64,000 bases of DNA from Macrothele yani (GCA_039090855.1 CM077023.1:81257127-81321126), one strand, 5' to 3'. Shown: positions 18,324 to 30,475, numbered from the stretch's first letter. Notes: generated from the sequence alone by a model not told the origin. Translations and numbers: made by a program.

Positions 18324-20840
18324 GGAGATGGAAGGGTGGGAAAAAAGCGAATGTCATTAAAATAGGAGAATTAAACAACGAATGAAATATAGATGGCAGC
18401 ACAGTATCAAGAGAAAAACATGAAACTCAGGAATGCAGGGAGGAGCACGTGATCCTTGACCCTTTCACACATGTTGAGAGACCCCGTAGGGAATCTGGAG
18501 CCCATGGTCGGTTTGCAGCATGGGGTTAGGACAAGTGTTCTGAAGATGGCCTCATAGAGGTTGAAAAGCTTCAACCAGAGTTTTGGTGGAATGGTGGTGA
18601 TCTCAAGCATGCCGTGATTTTAAACTTCTTATTGGATTTTAATAGTGAAATATTTTAAACTAGTGGTGCAACAGGTACAGTGAACATCGATGTAATGTGA
18701 TTTTTAATGATGAATTTTTAAACTTCAAATTAAACTACTGGTGCAATAAGTACAGTGAACATCGATGGAATAGAGTATTTTTTCATCATGTATATAGTGA
18801 TTTTAACATTAAAAGAGTTGCAACCATAGTGCAATAGTGTACATAGAAGAAAATATTAAAAGCAAAATGTCTCATCTACCAAGGAATTATCATTGGAATA
18901 TCGCGACATGTTTTGAGAATCGTCAATGAATCCACAAGTAAGAAAAATGACACACCAACAATGTGAATCATTTAACTGAGGATTAGAGGTACGTAATAGT
19001 ACTTAATCTGTTAGTGTATATATAATTGTTACTATGAACTTTCGGTGTGAGTTATCAACGTGAACCCGAAACAACCTTTTGTGGTTCTACTGAGATATTT
19101 TATAGACCCTTGACATTTCGCATTCGGGTTAACATTGGTTAGGGAGGCGGAGGTAGAGAACATAAGTTCTCTTGGTAGCCATATCTGCAATATCAGTTCT
19201 TGAGTTAACCAACTACGATAACTTTCATCGTATGTACGAATATGCCTTTCACCCTTCAAAATCAATGCAACTGGTATACGAAAATTAGTCTACACTGTGT
19301 GAAGTGATATCAAAATGACATACAATTTCTTCTGATATAAAATGACATACGATATTATCAACTTTTGAAAGAAGATAGTTAAGTAGTCCTACACATCAGT
19401 GTAGTGGATATGGATAATGTTACCCGAAGGCCGCGGTACATTTGTACGTTGCGCAATAAACTTCTATTTTTGTATCCAAAACACTACATATGGAATTTCA
19501 GTATTGCACATCACATTCAGAGATTGCTGTACGCATTTGCTGAATCACAGGGATACCCAAAATGGAAAACTTGGTATTTTGATTTTGTTGTTGTGGTTGT
19601 ATTCCAGAAGCTATCCACAACCGAATTTCAGCACTGAGGCAATTTTCAGAAATCTTTTAAACAATGCCAGTATTTTTGAAATTTCATTTCAGCGAATTTT
19701 TAATTTGTTGATGGAAGAGAGAATTATAACGAGCAAAATCCTGTAATAATTAGAGATATCTACTACAACTGCCAGTATTTATTGAAATGCCTTAAAAATA
19801 CAGTTTTGAAAAGTCTACAAACTTCCTAGAATTCGAAAATTAGAAATCTCATAGTTTTAAATCTTACATTGGCTATAATCAATGTGAATTAACAGAGTTG
19901 AAGCTTCCGCAAGAGTTATTAAAAACTTTCAGTCTCGAAACCATTTTCTTCCGATTCTATTTTACGGATCGCATAATATGAAGACACTTCCTCTATTATA
20001 AATTATTCTTATGTACTTATTGTTCCCTGTGAAATACATCGAAGACCGTCTGTCTTATAGAAGTGTCCATGAACTAAGTCAGCTTGTCGTTTGATCAACT
20101 TTTGTATAACTTCATATTCCAAAATTCTCGTTTTTCTTAATTTAGAAGGCATATCCTCTAAAATCAAAAAGGAAATCGAAGCTGTTATTCAACAACTCAT
20201 TCTAGAAAATATGTAGCAAAAGTAAAAGCCTGGAGCATAAGTAGTGACCGCAGCTTACGTTGTATAACTGAAGCACCCCAGATCTGTTGATAGGCTAACA
20301 AATGTCGAATAAACCATAAATAGGCTAGTCGGCGATACGAATACAAATTCTTCGTAGGAAACTTTTTCACAAATCTAAGGGCCTAATTACTGCCAAAATA
20401 GGCCAAATGATTGCACCTAGGACAGTTTTGGAGTATGCCTTTTTTCAGTTCCCTTTGACTTGCATTACATTATGCATCTTAAACACAGTATTTCACGGAT
20501 TTTTTTTCCATGAAGAACATAGATTGGTTTGATAAAACATCATGAATAATTAAAGCTGTTCTGATCAGAGTGTGCAGTTCAAAAGCACAATTTTTGTATG
20601 GTTACTGTCAAGACCTTTAGTACTGAATAAAAAAAGATCTTTGCTTCAGAGTATATATACATACAAGTGCTTGATATTTTGACACCAAGTTACGCAATCT
20701 AATGAAAATTTTCATGCATCAAAGTTATTTAGAATCTACGAAAAATTTTTTAAGTGCATTTCATATCCAAATACTGGATTTTTAGTGCATAAAGTTCAAG
20801 CTTCCATAATTTTTTGTATTAGCAGAATAAAAAGAAAAAA
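18324..20840. other. AT-rich stretch, no gene recognised
   Basis: No known coding or element sequence. Diverged direct repeats share tggtgcaacaggtacagtga and acatcgatg (about 18662-18690 and 18735-18765). Short frames at 18407-18610 (-), 19032-19265 (-) and 19404-19746 (+) have no recognisable family. Confidence 0.4.
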
Positions 20841-22974
20841 GACGTAAGGCAATCCTTTTTTTTTTTTTTTTTTTCTCATTTATCGTATTTGCGCCTTACG
20901 ATCAGGAGTATTTCAAATAAGGAAGCGCAAAAAATAGGCATCTCTCAAAGTTTTTTTAAACGCGCAGCTTTTTAATCTGCAGTGTTTTACGAATGTGCGA
21001 TGAACTCTTACTGTTTCGTGACAGCTTCAGTACTTCGTGTGGAGTCATGAAATACATGAAAACAACAGAATTAGAATATTCTGCAATAGTTCAGTTTCTG
21101 TCTTGTCATGTGTTTAGCTTCGCTATTCTGGCATTGTAATATTGCCCATATAGGAACCTCTCGCTTTCGTATTGCACTGATCTCAATAAAATGAAAAACA
21201 CATTTCGTATTTCTAAGAAAAATAGATTTGAAAACTGTGCCGGCCGTCATTTAGTTTCAAAACTCAGTTTTCTTTTGAATAATCCGGAAAAAGTAACAAA
21301 GATGAGGAGTGCTATTATCGGAGCAGTATATGTTTCCCATAATTTTATATGAATGAAATCAGAATGCAAAAAATAAATAAATGAAAAGTTTTGCTTCAGC
21401 TCGTTGAAGAGCACATCCTTTTCAATCTGTAATCAACTTCTCCACTTGATTTAACTGCTCATCTAGTTAAGAGCGTTTAAAATCTGTTGCAGTTAACAGA
21501 GGTTTGTCTTTCACAAGATCATTTTTAATAAAGTTTTCAGTCCATGTGAAGATACTGAGCAGTGTTTTAATCAGATGGTATGCTAACAGGTTCCTCAAGG
21601 AGGTAATCCATCACGCAAGAGACTAGCAGGCTGGCATGGAGATAGATGCGTAGGCTGCAAATGGCCATGAATATGATTTGTACGGCTATAAGCACTAAAC
21701 TCCTGCAAGTACCACTGAGTCAAGTGCTACTCCGCACTCGTAAGCGCCGCCGCCTGAAGAGGAGTTTAACAAGTCATCTCCATAAAACTTTGACTTGGTA
21801 CTTAGTGTCGTTGGAACGAGCACTTTACTGGAGATAGAGGGGCATTACCGTTGGAGAAACGGCTATGCCAAGGATATTTGTTTAGTATCCTCCTCCTGCT
21901 GCGAGTTGGAGCACGTGACCACTGTTTACCGGCTGAGAGTCTCTGCGAGGGAGGATGGATAAGACGTGCTGAAGAAATGGATGAATGTAAACCCCCTTGG
22001 GATCACTGATGTTCCACTCTGCCTCTGATGATGGTGATGCTTGGAATGAATGCGCAACAGCACCGATATGCACTCCACTTCCATTCCTCTGTCTGCTCAC
22101 GACAGAGTTGTCTGATAATGTAAGTGCTGTTTATTTATTTATTTTTATGATTGAAAATATTTTCTTCTCATCCCATATTTTTATATTTTACTTTTCGATT
22201 TCTAACCTTAGTGCGTGCCTTTCTATCTATAATACTTCCTCCTAAAAAAAGTGTGGTCAACGCCTGAAAATATTTTTTCTTTTATGAGTTTAAAATGCCG
22301 TTCAAATTTTTCCATTGATTTCGCTCAGTTTCACCGTGTTATAGGATATTTTATCCGTCCTTTTTCGTCATAAATTCCAGCTTCACTCTCTTATCATTCG
22401 ATTTGATCCTATTTCTGTTTTGTTTTTTTACCTTTTCACGCTGGTTTTTTATCGATTTCATTCAACAATTTCTTACTTCAACCTTCAATGTTTTCTTTGT
22501 TTCGGTCGAGCAACTTCAGTTTGTATATTTTTTACATTAGGGTTTCATAAATCGTGGTCTCTGTTATTCTTCATCACAGAATAAAATATATTTTAAAGGA
22601 AACTTGAAGACTATTTAAAATGGAAGAAAACATAACGAAATCATTACCTTATGTCTGACAGGATCACACATTATTGATTCTCTCTAAACAGCCCCGTTCG
22701 TAACGACAAATACTGTAGTGAATTTTGCCAGGCATTCATTCGCCTGTGACCCTGTTGAGAGATTTTCCGAAATCTCTGAAGAGGATCAGACGCATACGTG
22801 ACAAATTTTGTTTCATATTCAGTAACCAAAGCTCATTAATTTACTTTCAGATCATTTTCTCATCTGCGTATGTTGGCTTCTCTCACCAGTAGTTCGGGCT
22901 TAAGTTGGGGATATAACATTTATGTGACATTGCAATGAAATCGCAATTGAGCAATTTTTTAAATCGTTTACATT
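20841..22974. other. AT-rich stretch, no gene recognised
   Basis: A 22-base T run at about 20855-20876 lies between gtaaggc and gccttac. The segment 21600-22130 has higher GC and two short frames (21646-21837 + and 21882-22100 -), which could be part of an unknown exon or element. I see no domain. Confidence 0.35.
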
Positions 22975-22976
22975 TA

Positions 22977-24144
22977 CACCGATAAGCCTTTACATTATGA
23001 CCACCTACCTAACAAGCTCTAGGACCCCCTTTACCGCAAAAACAGCGGCCACTCAGCAAGGTATCGATTTGATGAGGTGGCGATAGGTATCCCGAGGTAT
23101 CTGGTACCATAATATCAACAGCAAGTCCTCCAGTTCCCTGAATTCGCTTTTTCAAGTCGAACCACAAACATTCGATTGGGTTAATGTCCGGTGAATTTGG
23201 AGGCCAGGGCATTAACAGAAAATCACCAGCATGCTCATCGAACCACTACTTGACGATTCTGGCAGTGTGGCATGGCGCATTACCCTGTTGGTAATGGCCA
23301 TCACCAGCAGGGAACACAGTTGCCATGAATGGGTGAACATGGTCCGCAACGATGTTCAGATACCTGACAGCTGTCAGGGATTGTGCTATTGGGATAATGT
23401 GGCCTAAAGTGTCCCAAGAAAACATCGCCCACCGCATAACACCGACACCGCCGGCTTGTTTCCGCCTAACAGTGCATCCATGTGCCATAGCCTCCGTTGG
23501 TAATCGGCGTATCCGCGCTCGGTCGTCTACATGATGCATCAGGAATCTTCGTCATAACAGACCCCTTCCTTCCAATCTCGATGATCTCGGGCCCATTTCA
23601 TGCGTTGTTGGTGATGACGTGAGCATTGGGACCCGGCTGGGTCTTCGGCTACGCAGGCCCATTCGCAGAAGGCTGCGATAAACTGTGTGCTGTGTGACAC
23701 ATTGCCCTGATCACCACTTTTGTAGCTGCTGGTGATTTGTCGCACGGTGGCCCTGCGGTCGCTGTGAACAATGCGCGACAATCTCCGTTCCCCTCTGGCA
23801 TCAATGAGCTGCGGACGACACAAGGCTGGACGACGGTTCGTCGTTTGGCCATCTGTGCACCACTTTTGATACGCACTCACTACAGCGGCACGTGAACAAC
23901 CCACAAGCCGCGCCGTTTCGGAGATCTTAGTTCCGAGGTGCCGTGCCATCACAATTTGTCCTTTATCGAACCCCGATAAGTCGGCAGCTCTTCCCATTCT
24001 GACTCCGAACACTCTACTAACCGAAAGCCGGTCCTCGGGTTGTATACAAACTGCTCTGTGAATTTCATCTGCTCCACCGTTCGGTCTCCAGGCGCGCTCA
24101 TTTCTCTAGGTTGGGGGTGGTCATAATGTAATTGCTCATCGGTG
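22977..24144 (-). mobile_element. Tc1-like element F
   Basis: The termini read CACCGATAAGCCTTTACATT at the left and, in reverse complement, CACCGATGAGCAATTACATT at the right, both continuing ATGACCACC. TA at 22975-22976 and 24145-24146. Length 1168 bp. Confidence 0.85.
23009..23994 (-). pseudogene. Tc1-like transposase, catalytic D lost (element F)
   Basis: The likely start is ATG 23994 ([20 protein letters not shown]). The DNA-binding part has [21 protein letters not shown] frameshift before the catalytic core separates it from YDEDS (first aspartate, near 23545) and HHVDDRARIRRLP. The second catalytic motif is YQQGNAPCH, in which glycine (codon 23282-23284) replaces the essential aspartate. 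Near 23180 the third motif is SPDINPIECLWFDLKKRI with the glutamate intact. Two independent lesions make it inactive. Confidence 0.85.
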
Positions 24145-24365
24145 TAAATCATTATGTTGAACGGCGACGATTTTTACCTGGCGTCCTACGATCCTACGCA
24201 GTGCACAGTATTAGTCAGAACATTGCTTTTATTCTGTAATGTGGAAATGCATTCTGCGTTATTAACGTAGTATTGGATAGACAAAGGAGGCTTTTATTTG
24301 AAGAAGTTACGGTTGTTATGAATGTACCTACCACTTGTAATAATCCACTTGAAAATGTGGTAACT

Positions 24366-24560
24366 GGCTCGGTAGCCGAGTGGTCTGAGACGCTGGCTTC
24401 TGACCATTCAACTAAGATGATTCGAGTACCTGGTGAAGCATAGGTTGTGTGCTTGCACAATTGTGCTGGCTTCGTTCCTTCCCTGGTGCCAGCACTCCTA
24501 AATTAGAGACGGGCGACAGCTTATAACCCTAAGATTTGCTCATTGTGGTCGTTAATCTGA
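24366..24560 (+). mobile_element. tRNA-derived SINE, copy 4
   Basis: A full-length copy. The tRNA-like head starts tcggtagccgagtggtctga (A box), the B box gattcgagtacc near 24420 is slightly altered, the body has cctaaattagagacgggcga, the end is cattgtggtcgttaatc, and it closes with an A-rich tail (aaaaaaataaataaaa). Confidence 0.8.
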
Positions 24561-24889
24561 AAAAAATAAATAAAAGAGGTTTGGTAGCTGAAGTTACAGT
24601 TACAATAAGTTATCAAATACCTGACTTAAACAATTAATTTATTGCGTGGACTACACATTTCCTAATCAAATAACAAAGAACTGTACACCAAAAATAGTAT
24701 AACTATACTAGTAATCCGAAATTTCGTGGTGTACAATAAACATCAAAGTTTCCAAGCTTCCGCACATCAACCAGATGGCTTTTTTAAGGAAGGTAGAGAG
24801 CCCTACCTTTCTTGAACAAGTTAGTAAAATGTTGCAATGCATTGATTATGATACGCTTTCCAACATACCAGAAATCATTACTCAAGTTA

Positions 24890-26240
24890 TGAGGATAATG
24901 ACTGTGGAATAAATCTCGCTCCTGTGCCCTGACCTTTGACCCCATTTCGATGACATTAAACAGAATTGGTTCAGTATACCTCCGGAACAACACGAAAACG
25001 TTTTGTCGTAATCGAAGCATCTTTTTGTCGTAATCGAAGCATCTTTACGGAAGTTATGACGCACAAGGACAATGGAATGAATCCCGCTCCTATGTCCAGA
25101 CCTTTGACCCCAGTTCACCCATTTTCAGTAGGGCTCGTCCCCGGGAGGTCCCCTAGCACATACTAAAATTTCATCGAAATCGAACCCTTTTTTATTAAAG
25201 TTATTACGCATAAGGGCAACGGAATGGATCCCTCTCCAATGTCCTGACCTTTTACCCCATTTCACTCATTTTCAATAGGGTTTGTCCCCAGTTGATCCCC
25301 TATCATATACTGACATTTCATCGAAATCGAAACATTTTTACTCGAGTTATGGCTCATAAGGGCATTGGAATGGATCCAGCTCCGATGTCCTGACCTTTGA
25401 CCCCATTTCACCCATTTTCAATTGGGTTCGTCCCCAGTTGATCCCCTACCATATACTGACATTTCATCGAAATCGAAGCATTTGTGCATTTGTTCTCAAG
25501 TTATGGCTCAGGGCAATGGAATGGATCCCGCTCCGCTGTCCTGAACGACCTTTGACCCTATTTCCCCCATTTTCAAAAGCGTTCGTCCCCAGGTGATCCC
25601 CTATCATAAACTGAAATTTCATCGAAATCGAACCATTTTTACAAGTTATGTCGCATAAGGGCAACGGAATGGATCCAGCTCCGATGTCCTGACCTTTGAC
25701 CTTATTTCACCCATTTTCAATAGGGTTCGTCCCCAGGTGATCCCCTATCATATACTGAAATTTCATCGAAATCGAACCATTTTTACAAGTTATGGCGCAT
25801 AAGGGCAACGGAATGGATCCCGCTCCAATGTCCTTACCTTTGACCCCGTTTCACCCATTTTCAACAGGGTTCGTTCCCATGCGATCCCCTATCATATATT
25901 TAAATTTCACCAAAATCGAACCATATTTACGCAAGTTACGAAGCATAAGGGCAATGGAATGAATCCCGTTTCTATGTCGTGACCTTGGACCCCATTAGCC
26001 GCATTTTCAATAGGGTTCGTCCTTATGTTGTCCCTTACCACATACTAAAATTTCACTGAAATCGAACCATATTTACGCAAGTAATGACGCATAAGGGCAA
26101 TGGAATGAATCCCGTTCCTATGTCGTGACCTTTGACCCCATTAACCCCATTTTCAATAGGGTTCGTCCCCAGGTGTTTCCCTACCACATACTAAAATTTC
26201 ATAGAAATCGAATGATTTTTACGCGAGTTATCGTGTGGAC
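24890..26240. repeat. ~145-bp tandem array, about 9 copies
   Basis: Each unit has the same landmarks: cctgacctttgaccccattt, cacccattttcaatagggtt, cgtccccaggtgatcccct, catatactgaaatttcatcg, then aagttatggcgcataagg and gcaacggaatggatcccgct. The dgacctttgacc landmark occurs near 24930, 25102, 25243, 25393, 25545, 25692, 25835, 25977 and 26121, so spacing is about 140-170 bp. Units differ by point changes and small indels. Confidence 0.85.
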
Positions 26241-26531
26241 GGGCGGAAAAAGCTGGAGCATATACGCTTCTTCAGTTCAACACAATTTTATTAACAAGGT
26301 TGGGTTCAGGAGGCGAACATGGGCGTCCTGATACATATATTGTACGGTAAAATATACAAACTCTAAAATTTTATATACGCTTCTTCAACCTACGGTTGGA
26401 AAGCGTAAAAAAGGCTTTTAAAAGGAAGATAGGTGCTGTCTCTTTCCTTAAAAAAGCCATCTGGTTGATGTGCGAAAGCTTGGAAACTTTTATTTCTATT
26501 ACACCAAGAAATTTCGGATTACTGGTATATA

Positions 26532-28069
26532 CACTGCTGGACAATTGCTAAGGACGGATCATAAACGGCTATATAGCGCATAAAAAAGTAAGTGTGGTTG
26601 GATGCCAAGTGAAATAAAATAATGTCAGAATTCCAGGACATTACAAGAAAGACAATTTATTGTGCTCTGAAATCCAGAAGGCTTTGGAACGTGTTCAAGG
26701 GACAAACAGGCCATTTTGTGCAGAATACGTAAACGTGAAAAAAATGCAATTACCGTTAGGCTTTCCGGCGTAAGATGTCAATACGGGATATGGCCACCAT
26801 GGAGGGCGATGCAAGATTCCACACGTCGTGTCATGCTTTGCACAACATTATCAAGCAGCTGTTGGGGTAATTTATCCCATTCCTCTGTCAGTGCACGGAT
26901 GAGGGTGTCCTTGTTTATTGGAAGGCATTGGCGACCAGCAAAACTCCTCCCCAAAGCATCCCACACATTTTCAATGGGATTCAGATCTGGAGAACGTGCT
27001 GGCCATACGAGGCGTTGAATATCCTCGCTGTCAAGACACTCTTGGATAGCGACTGTTCGATGACATGGTGCGTTGTCGTCCATGAAAATGAATCTATCAC
27101 CGACAGCACCACGGAACATGCGAACATGAGGTAGCAGAACATCATTAATGTATCGTTGGCCAGTCATAGTCCCAGTTGCAAGCACATAGAGGGCCGTACG
27201 GCCATTGATGATGATGCCAGCCCATACCATGACACTACATGTCGGATATCGGTCCCTTTCCTTTATGTTTGCTGGACAATATGCAGTACCACTATCACGC
27301 CAGATCAGTTGTCGTCGACAATCAGACGATAGACTGCATCTACTCTCATCTGAGAAGAGGACAGCAGACCAGTCGTTATCAGTCCAATTGCGATGTTGAT
27401 GGCACCATTGCAAACGGGCGGTACGGTGACGTCTGGACAATGGGATGCACACAACAGGACGGCGGGCGTATAGTCCTCCTTCATGCAAACGTCTGGCGAC
27501 AGTTTTTCGGGAGATCCGCTTGCCAGTAGCAGCCATAAACTGATTTGCTACCTCACTAGCTGTGCTGCGCCGGTGTCTTTTTGTTGATAGCACTATGTAC
27601 CGATCTTCTGCAAGTGTCGTACTGCGAACACGACCTCCCCCGTGACGTTTGCTACATTCTCCATTTGTTTGAAATGATTTCCAAAACCTTGAAACAACAG
27701 TGTGGCTGACGTCGAACTCCCTGGCAACATCTGTTATTTTTCGCCCTTCTTCAATCTTGCCAATACTACGGCCACGCGTAAAATCATCTAGGTGATGTCG
27801 GGAAGACATATTGAAAATTGCAAGTTCGTCAATTGATTCTTTCCCTTTCAACTTTGCGTTTGAACAACAACGGTCAATACGCGTCAAATCCTTTATATCT
27901 CTTATCAGCGCTATGACGTCACGAACAAGTTCGGCAATCCAAAATTTGCATACGCACAACACGTCTTACTGTATCCCGGACTTATGCTAATTTCCACATT
28001 TTCCTGCCTTCCATTTTATGGTTCCTATCGTTGCTATTGTCATCTGTCCTTAGCAATTGTCCGGCAGTG
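26532..28069 (-). mobile_element. Tc1-like element G (intact)
   Basis: The terminal repeats read CACTGCYGGACAATTGCTAA at both ends, continuing GGAC. TA at 26530-26531 and 28070-28071. Length 1538 bp. It lies inside the right terminal repeat of the array-bearing element, so it is younger than that element. Confidence 0.9.
26778..27809 (-). CDS. Tc1-like transposase, intact DD34E
   Basis: A 343-codon uninterrupted frame that would catalyse cut-and-paste transposition in the nucleus, binding its own ends and integrating at TA. I chose ATG 27809 (MSSRHHLDDFTRGRSIGKIE) because Tc1 proteins begin this way and are about 340 residues. The frame is open for 51 codons further upstream to 27962, but that segment does not look like transposase. 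Residues 1-120 are two helix-turn-helix units (ITDVAREFDVSHTVVSRFWK; KRISRKTVARRLHEGGLYAR) with the basic GGGRVRS link near 57-63. The catalytic residues are D154 (FSDES), D245 (MDDNAPCH) and E280 (DLNPIENVWD), with exactly 34 residues between the last two. The C-terminus (MTRRVESCIALHGGHIPY) is normal. This is the only complete transposase in the window. Promoter and transcription cannot be judged from sequence. Confidence 0.9.
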   Translation of the reverse strand: MSSRHHLDDFTRGRSIGKIEEGRKITDVAREFDVSHTVVSRFWKSFQTNGECSKRHGGGRVRSTTLAEDRYIVLSTKRHRRSTASEVANQFMAATGKRISRKTVARRLHEGGLYARRPVVCIPLSRRHRTARLQWCHQHRNWTDNDWSAVLFSDESRCSLSSDCRRQLIWRDSGTAYCPANIKERDRYPTCSVMVWAGIIINGRTALYVLATGTMTGQRYINDVLLPHVRMFRGAVGDRFIFMDDNAPCHRTVAIQECLDSEDIQRLVWPARSPDLNPIENVWDALGRSFAGRQCLPINKDTLIRALTEEWDKLPQQLLDNVVQSMTRRVESCIALHGGHIPY

Positions 28070-28095
28070 TAGTTATACTATTTAAGTACACATGT

Positions 28096-28330
28096 CGTTT
28101 TATATTATTTTTAATGCACTTTCCAACTTAATTCTTTCTTTCTGTGTGTGTCCTTTTGAATTTTACCCTGATGATGCTATTATGGAAATGGTGTAAAAAT
28201 ATGGTATGAATCAAGCATGCACTAAATCAGATTCCGTCGAAGCCGTGTGCGTAACTTCTTTGTATGCACTCTGTAATATCAATAGTGGATCTTGGGGTGC
28301 TTGCAATCTGCATAAATGTTTTTCTTTTTT
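28096..28330. other. Short AT-rich spacer
   Basis: No feature recognised between the inverted-repeat element and Tc1 H. Confidence 0.4.
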
Positions 28331-28493
28331 TACACTATGTAGACAAAAGTGATTGGACACTTTAAGTAAAGAGAAAAACAGTATTGTGTTTACATCAGTA
28401 GCGAGTAGGTCCTTCATTTGCAGATATTACAGCAGACACCCGTCGAGGTAAACTGTCCACAAGTCCATGGAGCACGGGGAGCGGGATGTTCCT

Positions 28494-30100
28494 TCATTCC
28501 GTCTTGAGTACATCGACCAAATCTGTCGGTGAAGAAGGTCGTGTTGGTCTAGACCTCACCTGTCGTTCAAGATAATCCCATAGGTGTTCAGTGGGATTCA
28601 GGTCCGGGCTCTGAGCAGGCCAGTCCATCCGCGAGACCTGATTTTCCTCATACCACTCCATTGTATCCCTGGGAACAGGGCCGGAATGTATGTGTGTGTG
28701 GGGTCTGGCGGGGCTACAGCCTTGGGGCCCACCATTGCCAAGGGCCCAGAAATAATACCTACACCAGAAATAATACACAGATTATATATTTATAAATGAA
28801 GTAAATTAGTTTTAGTTTTGTCTCGTATGATTGCCACTCGATCACAAACAGTGGCTAGAAGACGAACAGATTTCAAGGCAGTGACCACTAAGGGTAAACG
28901 TTTCATGTCACTGTGTACAGCAGGGCCGGCGATACAGTTTTCAGCTTTCTCACTACCTCCAACACCTCCCTGTTTGCATTGGAACCGTTAATGGGTGAAA
29001 TCTACTATGATTTCACGTTGCATAACAATAAATATGCACCAAGAAAAGTATACAATGCTAAATTATTAAAAATTCCAAAACAAAATCTAGGATATATAAG
29101 CTTTTAACTCATGTTCTTATGAGAATGGTGGAAAATACAGGAACTTGTTATGAAAACTCTGCAGGTAATTTATTAGTTTGAAGAATCTACTAGGTATAAA
29201 TTGTCGCAAGCATATTGCTAGAGTTTCGTGTTTTAACGGATTTCAATGATGATTGTCTGTTATAAGTTCTTTGGGGGGCCCACTCAGATATCTTAGCATT
29301 TGTAGCCCACTGAGATGTCTTAGCCTAGAGGCCCAGTAAGGCCTTAATCCGGTCCTGCCTGGAAACATGACAAGTGGCATTGTCGTCTTGGAAGAAACAA
29401 TCGTCGTGGCCCGTAGAACTACCACAACGTTGGGAGCATTGAGTTATACGGTATATCTCCATACAGCACATAGTTAATGTTGCCATGAATAGGAACCAGT
29501 GGGCCCACACCGTACCAGCTGAAACAGCCCCATACCATAACTCCACCGCGGCCATGTTTCACAGTCGGCACTGTACACTCCGGAAGCATTCTCCGGGTAA
29601 CCGCCAAACCCAGACGCGTTCATCCAATCGGAATAATGTGAAGCGGGATTCGTCGCTACATAACACCTGCTACCATTGCTTCAGTGTCCAATTCTTGTGC
29701 TGTTGACCCCATCGCAACCGCGTGACTTTATTTGTGTTTGTGATGAGAGGTTTATGAGCGGCTGGTCTCTTCGAAGTGTGTTATGCATGGGCTCCTCTTC
29801 GAAGTGTCTTGGTGGAGACCATTACGTCTGTGACCATCTGGAACCCATGTGCAATGGTGTGCATTGGTCGGCACCTGGTTTTCCGGATCTCCCTCTGCAG
29901 CATTCTCCGGTCCCAGGGTTGCAGCTTCGTGGGACTTCCAGGGCGAGATGAATTCCTGTAATGTTCCGTCGTCTTTCACTTGTTGATGACAAAGGCCACA
30001 GTCGATTTAGCGACCTGTCTGACACCAGAAATGCTTCGTATGCTCATACCTCCAATTGAGCAGCCTATTATAACGCCAATTTCAGACTCGAGAGAGCTAT
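28494..30100 (-). pseudogene. Tc1-like transposase interrupted by insertions (element H)
   Basis: The DNA-binding part is visible near 30090-29970 (SIRSISGVRQVAKSTVAFVI). The first catalytic motif, VLCSDESRFTLFR, is near 29660, and the second, CFFQDDNATCHVSR, near 29390. Immediately after it the hAT-type MITE splits the gene. The third, SPDLNPTEHLWDYLERQVRS, is near 28600. All three catalytic residues remain. Frames shift between them. Confidence 0.8.
28676..29357. mobile_element. hAT-type MITE 1
   Basis: Starts CAGGGCCGGA and ends TTAATCCGGTCCTG, flanked by an 8-bp duplication with one mismatch (CCTGGGAA at 28668-28675, CCTGGAAA at 29358-29365), as expected for hAT elements. It is about 680 bp, non-coding. 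A second copy lies at 30869-32781 (split by a mariner), sharing for example aagcttttaactcatgttct and tgtgtacagcagg. The inner edges repeat ggggcccac and similar GC-rich words. Confidence 0.85.
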
Positions 30101-30109
30101 TTCCTGCTA

Positions 30110-30475
30110 GCCATTTCGTCAGCGATTGATCTCATCATACCAGATCAATTCAGATCAGATGTAGAGGATTTTAGGAAGAGAATGTCGGACCCCAGGTCTT
30201 AAACAACCCTTAGAAATAGGAAGCTAGTAGATTTCGACTAGAGTGCCCGATAGGAAAGTCACACGGAAGCGAAGTAGAAAGGGAGAGGAAGACGCCCATA
30301 TTTATTACCGGGCGGGCCAGTATTCGGGATCCGACGGCTTTACGTTCCCATCCGACGCACGGCGGATATTTAGTGGTTCGAGCGTTCGTACCTGCCTGGG
30401 ATCGGACCTGAGATTTCTCCGTGGCAGTCACGAGCGCTGACCACTAGGCCATCCGCGGTCCATCTGATCGTACCA
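30110..30475 (-). mobile_element. tRNA-derived SINE, second family
   Basis: On the minus strand from about 30475: gcggatggcctagtggtcag (A box TGGCCTAGTGG), then the B box-like ggtccgatccc near 30400. The body (acggcttt…, cgggcgggcc) does not match the first SINE family. The head is clearly tRNA-like. The low-numbered end is uncertain. It is inserted in Tc1 H. Confidence 0.6.

Larger units (their letters stand above)
24682..28095. mobile_element. Inverted-repeat element with internal tandem array, split by Tc1 G
   Basis: The left terminal repeat (about 24682-24800: tagtataactatac, agtaatccgaaatttc, ttccaagctt, acatcaaccagatggctttt) recurs inverted at 26445-26531. It is continued by gttatactattt at 28072-28095 on the far side of Tc1 G. 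Without the Tc1 the element is about 1.9 kb. Most of its interior is a ~145-bp tandem array. It encodes no protein, so it is non-autonomous, and its superfamily is not clear to me. The outer ends are uncertain because the arms fade near tgtac. Confidence 0.7.

Noticed and set aside
21600..22130. A possible host exon
   Set aside because: The GC content is higher than around it, but the frames are short, on both strands, and have no known domain or clear splice sites.
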